Below are positions 22,141-30,171 of a stretch of DNA of 33,580 bases, piece by piece (the stretch's first letter is position 1; every line of letters starts with the position of its first letter). The translations under genes were made by a program, and so were the position numbers. Location: the NCBI GenBank assembly GCA_903820745.1, contig CAIJIT010000291.1:1-33580 (forward strand). Direction: 5' to 3'. This stretch comes from an uncultured Burkholderiales bacterium. Lineage in GTDB: Bacteria; Pseudomonadota; Gammaproteobacteria; Burkholderiales; Burkholderiaceae_C. Under the pieces are notes generated by a model. It saw nothing but the letters and a program-made list of their open reading frames with translations, was not told where the DNA came from and searched no databases.

Positions 22141-22157
22141 TTACTGCACTGCAGCAA
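22141..22157. promoter_or_regulatory. Palindrome upstream of gltB, possible operator
   Basis: TTACTGCACTGCAGCAA contains the perfect 11-base palindrome CTGCACTGCAG, with outer TT/AA arms that also match. Its near edge lies about 25 bases from the gltB ATG. A T-N11-A spaced dyad of this kind is the usual form of LysR-type sites, but no such regulator gene is nearby and the function is inferred. No convincing sigma-70 hexamer pair was found with it. Confidence 0.25.
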
Positions 22158-22174
22158 TTTCTTCAAGCTCAATA

Positions 22175-22198
22175 AAATGGGGTCAGAGTCAATTAATT
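22175..22198. repeat. REP-like repeat, copy 1
   Basis: AAATGGGGTCAGAGT plus AT-rich tail, 24 bases, matches the copy at 22225-22248 with two mismatches; the copies are in direct orientation 50 bases apart. This copy lacks the closing CTGACCC arm, so it cannot form the hairpin of the second copy. The TGGGGTCAGAGT motif is one I associate with transposase_17/RAYT genes in beta- and gammaproteobacteria. Confidence 0.7.
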
Positions 22199-22224
22199 AC
22201 CCTATCCCGCAAAAATCCAGAATT

Positions 22225-22256
22225 AAATGGGGTCAGAGTAAATTTATTGCTGACCC
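22225..22256. repeat. REP-like repeat, copy 2, with hairpin
   Basis: The second copy of the 24-base repeat continues into an inverted arm: GGGTCAG at 22230-22236 pairs with CTGACCC at 22250-22256 around a 13-base AT-rich loop. The hairpin overlaps the last codons of the transposase gene (stop at 22244-22246). Hairpin-forming repeats at the end of a tyrosine transposase gene are the expected substrate of REP-associated transposases; it might also act as a weak terminator between the transposase and gltB. Confidence 0.65.
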
Positions 22257-22945
22257 GCTACAGGTTTCCGCGGCCGGCCGCGAGCTCTTGCCACAGCAAA
22301 ACGCCCATTTTGGTTGGCCAACTGCGTGAGAAAATTCGGCTCACCCAGTGGCCGTCCTCTCAACACTGCCTCGGTAAGCTTTTTACGATCGTCGTCAGCC
22401 AGACCCTGCTCAAGCAGCTCCCTGTAGGCCGCATCGCGCTCGAACGGCGTATTGCCCAGCGACCAGAACAAGGGGTGGTCAGTGACCAGCAAGTCGTGCC
22501 GGCTTCCCAGGTGATGAGCGCAACTCGACCAGACGAACTCCTGCGGACTTGCACAAAGGCCGGCATGCACCGGATTCAGCTCGATATAGCGCATGCACGC
22601 CAGAAAATAACGCTCGCTGTCGATCAAGCTGGCGCGGAAGCGCCCCTCCCAGAGCGTCCCGCTGCGTTGGTACTTGTGGTTGAACCAGGCCACATAGCGC
22701 CGCCCCAGTGATTGCATCAAATGGCTCAATCCCTGCGCATCTTCCGGTGTCGCCAGCAGATGCAGATGGTTGCCCATCACCACATAGGCATGCACCGCCA
22801 CCCTGCTGGCCATTGCACAGTCGCGCAAAATGTCAAGAAGCTGCTGCCGGTCAGCATCTGCCAGCACGATGGCTTGACGGTTGTTGCCGCGCTGGATGAC
22901 GTGATGGGCCTGATCAGCGAGAACCAAACGGGGGAGTCGGGCCAT
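22244..22945 (-). mobile_element. REP-associated tyrosine transposase (Y1, IS200-like superfamily)
   Basis: A 233-residue HUH single-strand transposase of the Transposase_17 / RAYT type. It starts with the typical MARLPRLVLADQAHHVIQRGNNRQ pattern; the metal-binding HUH is NHLHLL near residue 60, and the catalytic tyrosine is most likely in SLGRRYVAWFN near 83. GTLWEGRFRASLID and YIELNPVHAGL follow. The frame is intact and could be active. ATG 22945 is used; a TTG two codons upstream is the only extension. It sits between dgt and gltB in the same direction as both, with REP-like repeats at its 3' end but none recognised at its 5' end. Confidence 0.9.
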
Positions 22946-23001
22946 TGACAAACGCCTTGACGGGTTGAGGTAAATCTGTCGCTTGCGAAGCGCCGGCAGC
23001 G

Positions 23002-24138
23002 TCAGAACAGCGTCTTGCCGGTCAGCCGCTGATGTTCACGCAAGGCGAAACGGTCGGTCATGCCGGCGATGTAGTCAGCGCAGGCGCGCGGTGCGCCGTC
23101 GGCAGCAGCAGCGGCGGCATGGTCGGCGGGAAGTTCGGCCGGATCCCTGACATAAATTTCGAACAGCTCGCGCAGCACTTGCTCGGCTTTCAGCCTGGTA
23201 CCTTGCACCTGCGGATGGCGGTAGAGCTTGGCAAACAGGAATCGCTTCAACTCGGTGCTGGCCTGGCGCATGCCGGGGCTGAAGCAGACCAGCGGCGCCT
23301 GGGCCCGAGCGGCATCGCTGTCGGCGGGCGCGGCATCGTGCAGCGCGGCCGACGTTGCGTTGATGATGTCGTAAACCTGGGCCGACAAAATGCGCCGGAT
23401 CGTTTCCGCCAGCAAACGCTTGCCGCTCAATCCTGGGTACTCGGCCAAAGCCTGGCGCAGGTATTGCCGCACCAACTCGACCTCCTCGAGCTGTTCGAGA
23501 GACAGCAAACCCGAGCGCACACCGTCGTCGATGTCATGCGCGTTGTAAGCCACCTCGTCGGCCAAGTTGCAAAGCTGCGCCTCCAAGCCGGGCTGCTGAC
23601 CGTTGAGAAAACGCGCCGCCACGCCACCGGGCTCTGCGGCATCAAGCGTCAAGGCGTTGCGCCTGGCGCAATGTTTGAGAATGCCTTCGCGGGTCTCAAA
23701 GGTCAGGTTCAAGCCATCGAATTCGGGGTAACGCTGCTCGAGCAGATCAACGACCCGCAGCGACTGCAAATTATGCTCAAAGCCACCATGGCCTTGCATG
23801 CAACGGTCGAGCACATCCTGGCCCGCATGACCAAAGGGCGTATGCCCGAGGTCATGCGCCAGCGCGATCGCCTCGATCAAATCCTCATCGAGCTGCAGGC
23901 TGCGCCCGATCGATCGGCCCAGTTGCGCCACTTCAAGCGAATGGGTCAGTCGGGTGCGGAACAGGTCGCCCTCATGGTTCAGAAACACCTGAGTCTTGTA
24001 AACCAGACGGCGAAACGCCGTGCTGTGGATGATGCGGTCACGGTCGCGCTGGAATTCGCTGCGCGTCGGCGCTGGCGTTTCAATGCGCCTGCGGCCACGG
24101 CTTTTGCCGGGGTCGCAGGCGTAGGCTGCAAGCCGCAT
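23002..24138 (-). CDS. dgt: Deoxyguanosinetriphosphate triphosphohydrolase-like protein
   Basis: An HD-domain dNTP triphosphohydrolase (Dgt type 2) that cleaves dNTPs to nucleoside and tripolyphosphate. The 378-residue product has the family start RSEFQRDRDRIIHSTAFRRL, then the metal site RLTHSLEVAQ, ALAHDLGHTPFGHAG (HD pair) and NLADEVAYNAHDIDDG. The open frame reaches back to 24438, but the extra 100 residues are arginine-rich antisense of aroB; ATG 24138 overlaps the aroB TGA by one base and gives the normal N-terminus. It is coupled to aroB. Confidence 0.93.
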   Translation of the reverse strand: MRLAAYACDPGKSRGRRRIETPAPTRSEFQRDRDRIIHSTAFRRLVYKTQVFLNHEGDLFRTRLTHSLEVAQLGRSIGRSLQLDEDLIEAIALAHDLGHTPFGHAGQDVLDRCMQGHGGFEHNLQSLRVVDLLEQRYPEFDGLNLTFETREGILKHCARRNALTLDAAEPGGVAARFLNGQQPGLEAQLCNLADEVAYNAHDIDDGVRSGLLSLEQLEEVELVRQYLRQALAEYPGLSGKRLLAETIRRILSAQVYDIINATSAALHDAAPADSDAARAQAPLVCFSPGMRQASTELKRFLFAKLYRHPQVQGTRLKAEQVLRELFEIYVRDPAELPADHAAAAAADGAPRACADYIAGMTDRFALREHQRLTGKTLF

Positions 24139-25259
24139 CACTGATCGCAATGGCTGGCCAGCACGTCGCCAACCAAGGCGTCGGGCGCCGCATGCATGCC
24201 GGCGCGGCCGAGGCCTTCGACCAGCACGAAGCGGATCTGCCCGCCCTCGGCCTTTTTGTCGACGCGCATCAATTCCAGATAGCGCTGCAGCCCAAGCTGG
24301 GGGCCGCGCACCGGCAAACCGGCACGGCTGATCAAGCGTTGCATGCGCGGCAAAAACTCCGCTGGCATCAGCCCCATCCTGACCGAGAGATCGCTGGCCA
24401 TCACCATGCCGCATCCAACCGCCTCGCCGTGCAACCATTTCCCATAGCCGAGGCCGGTTTCGATCGCATGGCCAAAGGTATGGCCGAAATTGAGGATCGC
24501 GCGCAAACCCTGTTCGCGTTCGTCCTGACCAACGACCCAGGCCTTGATCTCGCAGCAGCGCTTGACCGCATAGGCCAGCGCCTTCTTGTCGCGCGCCAAA
24601 AGCGCCTCAAGATTGAGCTCGATCCATTCAAGAAATGCGGCATCGGCGATCGGCCCGTACTTGATGATTTCGGCCAACCCGGCAGACAACTCGCGGGCCG
24701 GCAAGGTGTCGAGCGTATCGAGGTCGGCAATCACCCGCGCCGGCTGATAAAAAGCCCCGATCATGTTCTTGCCCAGCGGGTGGTTGATGGCGGTCTTGCC
24801 ACCGACCGATGAATCGACCTGCGCCAGCAAGGTCGTGGCGACCTGTACAAAGGGCACGCCGCGCATATAGACCGCAGCGGCAAATCCTGTCATGTCGCCG
24901 ACGACACCGCCGCCAAGCGCGAACAGCACGGTCTTGCGATCCATCGCGCCGCCCAGCAAATGGTCGAAGATACGGTTCAGCGAATCCCAATCCTTGAATT
25001 CCTCGCCATCAGCCAGCAGCACCGCTTCCACGCGTGGGTAGACCTTCAGCAGACTGGCCCGCAGTCGTTCCAGGTACAGCGGCGCAACTGTCTCGTTGCT
25101 GACGATCAAGGCGGCAGCAGCGCGCGGCAGACCTTGCCAACTGGACTCGGCGTCGAGCAGCCCAGAGCCAATCAGGATGTCGTAGCCACGCTCGTCGAGC
25201 TCAATGACAACGGTCTGTGTCGCAGGACGGTCGGTCGACAGGGCGGATTCAGCATTCAT
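24138..25259 (-). CDS. aroB: 3-Dehydroquinate synthase
   Basis: AroB converts DAHP to 3-dehydroquinate, the second shikimate-pathway step, using NAD and a divalent metal. The 373-residue product has DGEEFKDW near residue 84, the NAD-binding [14 protein letters not shown] near 115, [18 protein letters not shown] near 141, and metal-ligand segments [18 protein letters not shown] and [10 protein letters not shown]. An N-terminal tail of about 15 residues precedes the fold. It lies 40 bases after aroK and overlaps dgt. Confidence 0.97.
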   Translation of the reverse strand: MNAESALSTDRPATQTVVIELDERGYDILIGSGLLDAESSWQGLPRAAAALIVSNETVAPLYLERLRASLLKVYPRVEAVLLADGEEFKDWDSLNRIFDHLLGGAMDRKTVLFALGGGVVGDMTGFAAAVYMRGVPFVQVATTLLAQVDSSVGGKTAINHPLGKNMIGAFYQPARVIADLDTLDTLPARELSAGLAEIIKYGPIADAAFLEWIELNLEALLARDKKALAYAVKRCCEIKAWVVGQDEREQGLRAILNFGHTFGHAIETGLGYGKWLHGEAVGCGMVMASDLSVRMGLMPAEFLPRMQRLISRAGLPVRGPQLGLQRYLELMRVDKKAEGGQIRFVLVEGLGRAGMHAAPDALVGDVLASHCDQ

Positions 25260-25299
25260 GGGCGAAGTGTACGGGCGGCGAGCGGATCGCTGCCGTCGC

Positions 25300-25881
25300 T
25301 CATTGGGGCTCGGCGCCTACTTTTGCCGCCACTCGCGACGGATCGATGACGCCGGCGAGTTCGAGTTGCATCAAGGCCATATTGACCAAGCCGTGAACCG
25401 AGGGGCGGCCGGTATCGAGTATGTAATGCGCGCATTGCCGATACAGCGGGTCACGCTTGGCGAACAGCTCGCGCAAGGTCTGCAGCGGGTCGCGCACCTG
25501 CAGCAGCGGACGCTGGGTATCGTGGCGCAGGCGGCGGAACAACTCCTCCGGCGAACTGCGCAGATAGAGCACCGTGGTGCTCATTTTCAGCAGCTCCCGG
25601 TTGCTTTCCCGGAGCACCGAACCACCACCCGTGGCCAGAACGAAATCGCCATCGCGCGCCAGGATTTCTGCCAGCACTTCGCCTTCGACATCGCGGAAGG
25701 CGGCCTCACCGGCGCGGTCAAAAAAAGCGCGGATCGGCTCGCCAAGGCGCAACTCAATCACCGCATCCGAATCGATGAAGCTGATGCCGAGTTGGCGAGC
25801 GAGTTGTCGGCCGACGGTGGACTTCCCGCCACCTGGCATGCCGACGAGCGCGATATTCAATCGATTGGGCGCCAAGATCAA
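25300..25881 (-). CDS. aroK: Shikimate kinase
   Basis: AroK phosphorylates shikimate at the 3-hydroxyl. The 193-residue product has the P-loop [13 protein letters not shown], the shikimate-binding DSD near residue 37, [14 protein letters not shown] near 53, the GGG of [13 protein letters not shown] near 83 and the lid arginine in QRPLLQ. The first plausible start is a TTG at 25881 with a poor ribosome site; no in-frame ATG is found between the upstream TGA at 25936-25938 and the P-loop. The real start may be this TTG or a later TTG. In intact relatives pilQ lies just upstream, so its normal promoter context has been lost or rebuilt. Confidence 0.93.
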   Translation of the reverse strand: MILAPNRLNIALVGMPGGGKSTVGRQLARQLGISFIDSDAVIELRLGEPIRAFFDRAGEAAFRDVEGEVLAEILARDGDFVLATGGGSVLRESNRELLKMSTTVLYLRSSPEELFRRLRHDTQRPLLQVRDPLQTLRELFAKRDPLYRQCAHYILDTGRPSVHGLVNMALMQLELAGVIDPSRVAAKVGAEPQ

Positions 25882-25935
25882 TTCTTGCTGAAGCAGCCTG
25901 AGCCAAGACCCGCAGTATCGGTTGAACCCGGGGCT

Positions 25936-26055
25936 TCAGTCGAGTCCAAGCCATATGGACTGACACGAAATGCCGATTCGCTCTCGGACTACCAGCAGGA
26001 CAAGGCCAGCGAGCGCTTCTGTCAGCAAGCGCAGAGCCAAAAAAATCCGCCTCAT
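25936..26055 (-). CDS. Short hydrophobic ORF between pilQ relic and aroK
   Basis: An ATG-started 39-residue frame, MRRIFLALRLLTEALAGLVL followed by a short polar tail, shows a signal-peptide-like basic start and hydrophobic stretch. Another frame over the next bases reads [17 protein letters not shown] and stops on the aroK start TTG. One reading is a small signal-bearing protein whose 5' and 3' parts are now in different frames. I recognise no family. It may be chance. Confidence 0.2.
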   Translation of the reverse strand: MRRIFLALRLLTEALAGLVLLVVRERIGISCQSIWLGLD

Positions 26056-26096
26056 TTGACTCAACTTCCGCAATGCCGGCGCCCAAGGCTTGGCCC

Positions 26097-26727
26097 TCAA
26101 CGCAGCGTCGCCTGGTCGCTGACAACCTTCGGCGTGAGAAAAATCCGCAATTCGGTCTTGCTTGAAATACGCGCCTTGTTCTTGAACAGATTGCCGAGGT
26201 AAGGCATGTCACCCAGGACCGGCACCTTGGAAATATCCTCGCGTTCATCCTGGGTAAAAATTCCCCCGATCACCACCGTGCCGCCGTTTTCAACCAGCAC
26301 CTGGGTCTGCACATGTTGGGTGTTGATCGAATAGCCCTGTGGCGTCAGCGTGCCTCGGCTGTCCTTGTTGATGTCGACATTCAAGATCACATTGCCCACG
26401 AGGCTGATCTGCGGCGTGACTTCAAGCTTCAAATTGGCCTTGCGAAACTGGATCGAGGTCGCGCCGCTGGAGGTTGCGACCTGATAGGGCCGTTCTTCGC
26501 CCTGCTCGATCAAGGCCTTGACCTGATCGGCAGTGATCACGCGCGGACTCGAAACAATCTCGCCCTTGCCATCGGCTTCCAAGGCCGACAACTCCAGGTT
26601 CAGAAAGCGGTTTGCGGTGGCGCTGAAGAGCGAAGCTGCGAACAATGCTGCATTGGCAGCCGCCAAAGCTGTCGGACGACACATTCGCTGGCAGATTGAC
26701 AAACTGGGTGTTATTGAAATCGTTCAC
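26097..26727 (-). pseudogene. pilQ: PilQ secretin relic: C-terminal part, frameshifted
   Basis: PilQ is the outer-membrane secretin ring through which the pilus exits, usually about 700 residues. Here only the C-terminal secretin domain is left. From 26650 down to 26097 the frame gives ATANRFLNLELSALEADG, SSPRVITADQVKALIEQG, QVATSSGATSIQFRKANLKL, VENGGTVVIGGIF and VPVLGDMPYLGNLFKN, all highly typical. The residues that should precede it, NNTQFVNLPAN, are encoded upstream at about 26690-26720 but in another frame, so a frameshift lies near 26665-26690. Upstream of about 26740 similarity ends: the signal peptide, AMIN and N0/N1 domains are gone. The remaining piece has no signal peptide and cannot reach the outer membrane. 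Confidence 0.9.
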
Positions 26728-26804
26728 CGATCGCGAAACTGCTCCGTCACGGCCGCCAAGCGGCGGCCGAAGTCAAATTGAAACTTGACCGCCATGGTCG
26801 CCAT
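26724..26804 (-). CDS. 26-residue ORF of unknown origin at the deletion scar
   Basis: MATMAVKFQFDFGRRLAAVT followed by EQFRDR, then TGA. It begins 4 bases after the stop of the IS607-type fragment and its stop overlaps the first bases of the pilQ relic. It is not PilQ-like or IS607-like. It may be part of another lost mobile element or chance. Confidence 0.15.
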   Translation of the reverse strand: MATMAVKFQFDFGRRLAAVTEQFRDR

Positions 26805-26808
26805 GGTC

Positions 26809-27039
26809 TCAGGACTTTACGGTTGCCGGCATGACCGGCGTCAGCGTCTTGATCAAAACTCGCAGCGAGAACTCGAACCAGCGCCTTTGCTCACGGCTGC
26901 TGACAGCAGGGTCGCCTTCAATAACCACAGTGCCTGTGGCGAGTTGGTAGGCCGGGACCGGCAAGGTCTTGGCTTTCCACATGCGCCATGCGGTCTTGTA
27001 CCTGATGCCTCGTAGTTCGGCCCAAACACTGAGTCTCAT
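26809..27039 (-). pseudogene. IS607-type serine transposase, N-terminal fragment
   Basis: The 76-residue frame begins with the MerR-like helix-turn-helix of IS607-family serine recombinases: MRLSVWAELRGIRYKTAWRM, then KTLPVPAYQLATGTVVIEG. A trace of the next motif, AVSSREQRR, recalls the Y-A-R-V-S-S catalytic start, but the Tyr-Ala-Arg is missing and the sequence then becomes unrelated and stops. The catalytic domain and the partner TnpB are absent. It lies exactly between the pilQ and pilM remains, so it probably took part in, or was left by, the deletion that removed pilN, pilO and pilP. Confidence 0.72.
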
Positions 27040-27075
27040 ATTTTAATGATATGACTCGTTTGTCTATATTTGTCT

Positions 27076-27290
27076 CTAATTAGTGCAGCTGCTGGCAACA
27101 TTGTCTTCATCGAGCAAGACCTTGAGGCTGGTCATTTCAGAACCGATCTCAAACAAGGCCACCAGCGCGCCCTTGCCACCATCGGGCAGCCTGGCGACCA
27201 AGCGGCCCATGCCACGGCGGGCTGCATGAGATTCGACGTCCAGGATCAACGGATGCAGACCCGCCGCTTCAGCCAGTCCCTGCCGGTCCT
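27076..27290 (-). pseudogene. pilM: PilM internal fragment
   Basis: On the minus strand a frame ending in TAG at 27076-27078 reads DRQGLAEAAGLHPLILDVES, then a short stretch, then LPDGGKGALVALFEIGSEMTS and LKVL. This is the central part of PilM, the cytoplasmic actin-like (FtsA-fold) protein that ties PilN to the pilus motor. PilM is about 350 residues; here about 65 remain. The N-terminal nucleotide-binding part is missing upstream, where the frame meets a TAG near 27346, and the C-terminal part is lost after about 27115. Position just before the divergent ponA is where pilM starts in intact relatives, so identity and synteny agree. Confidence 0.8.
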
Positions 27291-27372
27291 GCCCCGGTCC
27301 TTGCGCGAAGCGCCGATCAACTGCGCGGCCCGGCGCGACCGAGGCTTTCTATAATCGAGCGATAGAACCGGA

Positions 27373-29778
27373 ATGCCAATGAGCGACGCCAGAAAAAAGT
27401 CCCCATCAAGCCACACACCTGAAGCAAGCCTCGCAGTTGGCCGGAGCGGCCTGAATTTGCTCTTGCATGGCCTGCTATGGCTGGCAGGACTGGCTTTCGC
27501 CGGCACGACCGGAGTGGCATTGCTGGTAACCCTGGCGATGGCCATGGCCTACCCGAATCTGCCCGACATCAGCGGCCTGACCGACTACATGCCCAAACTG
27601 CCTTTGCGCGTGCTGTCGAGTGATGGCCAGTTGCTGGCCGAATTCGGCGAGGAGCGCCGCAATTACCTGCCGATCAAGGAAATTCCGAAGGTGATGCAGG
27701 ATGCCGTGCTGTCGATCGAGGACTCTCGCTTTTACCAGCATGGCGGCGTCGACTATCTTGGCATCGTGCGCGCCGGGTTGGCCAACTTCGGCGAGTCGCG
27801 CAGCCAGGGTGCGTCGACGATCACGATGCAGGTTGCGCGCAACTTCTACCTCTCCAAGGAAAAGACTTTTTCTCGCAAGATCTATGAAATTCTGCTGGCG
27901 TTGAAAATCGAAAGAGCCCTCAGCAAGGAGCAAATTCTCGAGATCTACATGAACCAGATCTTCCTCGGTCATCGCGCTTATGGCTTTGCCGCCGCCAGCG
28001 AAGTCTATTTCGGTAAACCCCTGCATGAGCTCTCGATCGCCGAAGCCGCCATGCTCGCCGGTCTGCCCAAAGCGCCCTCGGCTTACAACCCGATCAACAA
28101 CCCGCGCCGCGCCAATATCCGCCAGCAATACATCATCGAGCGTATGCTGGACAACGGCTACATCACCGAGAAGCAACGCAATATCGCCAAGGCTCAGACG
28201 CTGCGCTACCGTCAGATCAACGAATCGACCTATCACGCCGAATTCGTCGCGGAATCGGCCCGGCAACTGATCTTCAGCCAATATGGGGACGATGCCTATT
28301 CACGCGGACTGAACGTCTATTTGACGATCAATGCAGACGAGCAGAACGCGGCCTATCGCGCTCTGCGCCGGGGCATCATGACTTTCGAGCGCCGCCAGCT
28401 ATATCGCGGACCCGAAGGCTATGCGGACCTACCGGGCGACGACAAGGAGGTCGACACCCGTATCGCCGAAGCGCTGAGCGACCACCCGGCCAACGACGAG
28501 TTGCTGGCCGCCGTGGTACTCGAAGCAGGCCCGCGCAAGGTCATTGCTGCGCTGCAAAGCGGCGAAATCGTCGCCATCAGCGGCGAGGGGCTCAAGCCGG
28601 TGAGTTCAGGACTGTCGGGCGATGGCAACCCCAAGAAGCGTATCAGCCGTGGCTCGATCATTCGCGTCATCAAGGGCGGCGCCTATGCGGCGGGCCCGGG
28701 CAAGAATGAAAAGGAAGAATGGGCCATTACCCAGTTACCCGAAGTCGAGGGGGCTTTTGTCGCGATTGATCCTCGCAATGGCCGTTTGCGCGCGTTGGTC
28801 GGCGGATTCGATTTTGCCAAGAACAAGTTCAACCATGTCACCCAGGCATGGCGTCAGCCAGGCTCCAGCTTCAAGCCCTTCATCTACTCGGCCGCCCTGG
28901 AGAAAGGTTTCACGCCGAGCACAGTGATCAATGATTCAGCCTTGTTCTTCGACGCCACCGCGACCGGCAGCCAGCCCTGGGAGCCGAAGAACTATGAAGG
29001 CACTTTTGAAGGTCCGATCTCGCTTCGTTATGCCCTGGCGCATTCGAAGAATATGGTGTCGATCCGGATCCTGAACTCGATCGGCACCCACTATGCCCAG
29101 CAATGGGTCAGCCGTTTCGGCTTCGATGCCGAGAGGCATCCGGCTTATCTGACCATGGCGCTGGGCGCAGGTGCGGTCACACCGATGCAAATGGTGCAAG
29201 CCTATAGCGTGTTTGCCAATGGGGGCTACCGTCTGGCGCCGATCCTGATTGCCAAGGTCGTCGACAGCAAGGGCCGGCTGATTTACGAAACCTCGAAGAC
29301 CGAACTCAGCGAAGACAACCGCGTGATCGAGCCGCGCAATGCCTTCATGATGTCCAGCCTGTTGCAGGAGGTGACGCGCAGCGGCACCGCCGCCAAAGCC
29401 CAGGCCATGCTGAAACGCCCGGACATCTATGGCAAGACCGGCACCACCAACGACTCGCACGATGCCTGGTTCGCTGGATACCAGCAAGAGGTTGCAGCGG
29501 TGTCCTGGATAGGCTATGACCAACCGAGAAAGCTCGGCGACCGGGAGACCGGCGGCGGGCTGTCGCTGCCGGTCTGGATCGAGTACATGGGATTTGCCTT
29601 GCGCAACGCCGCCGTTTCAGAGCCTTCTGCGCCTGAGGGCATCGTGCGCCTCAACGGCGAATGGTATTACGACGAATTCACCGGCAGCGCCGGGGTTCGC
29701 AAGCTAAGCGAAGACAGCGCCAAGCAGCCGACCAATGCCGAAGAAAAGAAAAGCATTCTCGACCTGTTCAAGCGCTGA
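27373..29778 (+). CDS. mrcA: Penicillin-binding protein 1A
   Basis: A bifunctional class A PBP (PonA/MrcA) that polymerises and cross-links peptidoglycan at the inner membrane. The 801-residue product has one N-terminal membrane helix (about 35-60), a GT51 glycosyltransferase domain (about 85-260; catalytic Glu in SIEDSRFYQHGGVD, then GASTITMQVARNFYL), an inserted OB-like region (about 335-460) and a transpeptidase domain with Ser in PGSSFKPF, SKN in AHSKNMVS and KTGT in IYGKTGTTND. All active-site motifs are intact. ATG 27373 or 27379 are both possible. It diverges from the broken pilM, and the spacing (about 80 bases) still contains its promoter region. Confidence 0.96.
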   Translation: MPMSDARKKSPSSHTPEASLAVGRSGLNLLLHGLLWLAGLAFAGTTGVALLVTLAMAMAYPNLPDISGLTDYMPKLPLRVLSSDGQLLAEFGEERRNYLPIKEIPKVMQDAVLSIEDSRFYQHGGVDYLGIVRAGLANFGESRSQGASTITMQVARNFYLSKEKTFSRKIYEILLALKIERALSKEQILEIYMNQIFLGHRAYGFAAASEVYFGKPLHELSIAEAAMLAGLPKAPSAYNPINNPRRANIRQQYIIERMLDNGYITEKQRNIAKAQTLRYRQINESTYHAEFVAESARQLIFSQYGDDAYSRGLNVYLTINADEQNAAYRALRRGIMTFERRQLYRGPEGYADLPGDDKEVDTRIAEALSDHPANDELLAAVVLEAGPRKVIAALQSGEIVAISGEGLKPVSSGLSGDGNPKKRISRGSIIRVIKGGAYAAGPGKNEKEEWAITQLPEVEGAFVAIDPRNGRLRALVGGFDFAKNKFNHVTQAWRQPGSSFKPFIYSAALEKGFTPSTVINDSALFFDATATGSQPWEPKNYEGTFEGPISLRYALAHSKNMVSIRILNSIGTHYAQQWVSRFGFDAERHPAYLTMALGAGAVTPMQMVQAYSVFANGGYRLAPILIAKVVDSKGRLIYETSKTELSEDNRVIEPRNAFMMSSLLQEVTRSGTAAKAQAMLKRPDIYGKTGTTNDSHDAWFAGYQQEVAAVSWIGYDQPRKLGDRETGGGLSLPVWIEYMGFALRNAAVSEPSAPEGIVRLNGEWYYDEFTGSAGVRKLSEDSAKQPTNAEEKKSILDLFKR

Positions 29779-29787
29779 GGCCGCAGT

Positions 29788-30153
29788 TCAATTGAAGCTC
29801 AAAGCCTTGCCGGCTTGGGCGCTGACTTGGGCTGAAAGCAAAGCATGAAATTCGACGCTGGTCTTGGTGTCAAGCCAGGCGCCAGCGCAGAAGCGGAAAT
29901 GGTAGCCGCCGGCACGTGCCGCCAGCCAGAGCTCCTGCAGCGGCGGCTGTGTGTTGATGATGATCTTGCTGGCGTTGGGGAAGCTCAGTTCGAGCAAGCC
30001 GCCGGTGCGGTGGCTGTCGATGTCGACCACATCCTCATCAAGCCAGTTGTCGACCTGCGTTTCAATGCGATCCAGCAAGGCGCGGGTGCTGGCCTGGTAG
30101 TCGGCATCAGTCATCGGGGTGGCTGGAGGAGCGGCGGCTGGCTTTGCAGACAT
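29788..30153 (-). CDS. cyaY: CyaY, bacterial frataxin
   Basis: CyaY is an iron-binding protein that tunes iron-sulfur cluster assembly by IscS. The 121-residue product has the acidic first helix ending LDEDVVDIDSHRTGGLLELSF, then the beta-sheet with KIIINTQPPLQELWLAARAGGYHF and the terminal helix. The first 13 residues are Ala/Pro-rich and outside the fold, so the true start may be the ATG at 30114 (MTDADYQ). It is convergent with ponA and divergent from lptM with only 18 bases between starts, a common arrangement. Confidence 0.93.
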   Translation of the reverse strand: MSAKPAAAPPATPMTDADYQASTRALLDRIETQVDNWLDEDVVDIDSHRTGGLLELSFPNASKIIINTQPPLQELWLAARAGGYHFRFCAGAWLDTKTSVEFHALLSAQVSAQAGKALSFN

Positions 30154-30171
30154 GGGCGATAAACTTCCGGA

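Noticed and set aside
22980-22992. CGCTT-GCG-AAGCG hairpin after dgt as a terminator
   Set aside because: Five-base stem with no T-run; too weak to call.
24139-24438. N-terminal 100-residue extension of dgt
   Set aside because: Arg/Gly/Ala-rich reading of the aroB antisense-shifted frame; the ATG at 24138 overlaps the aroB stop and gives the family N-terminus.
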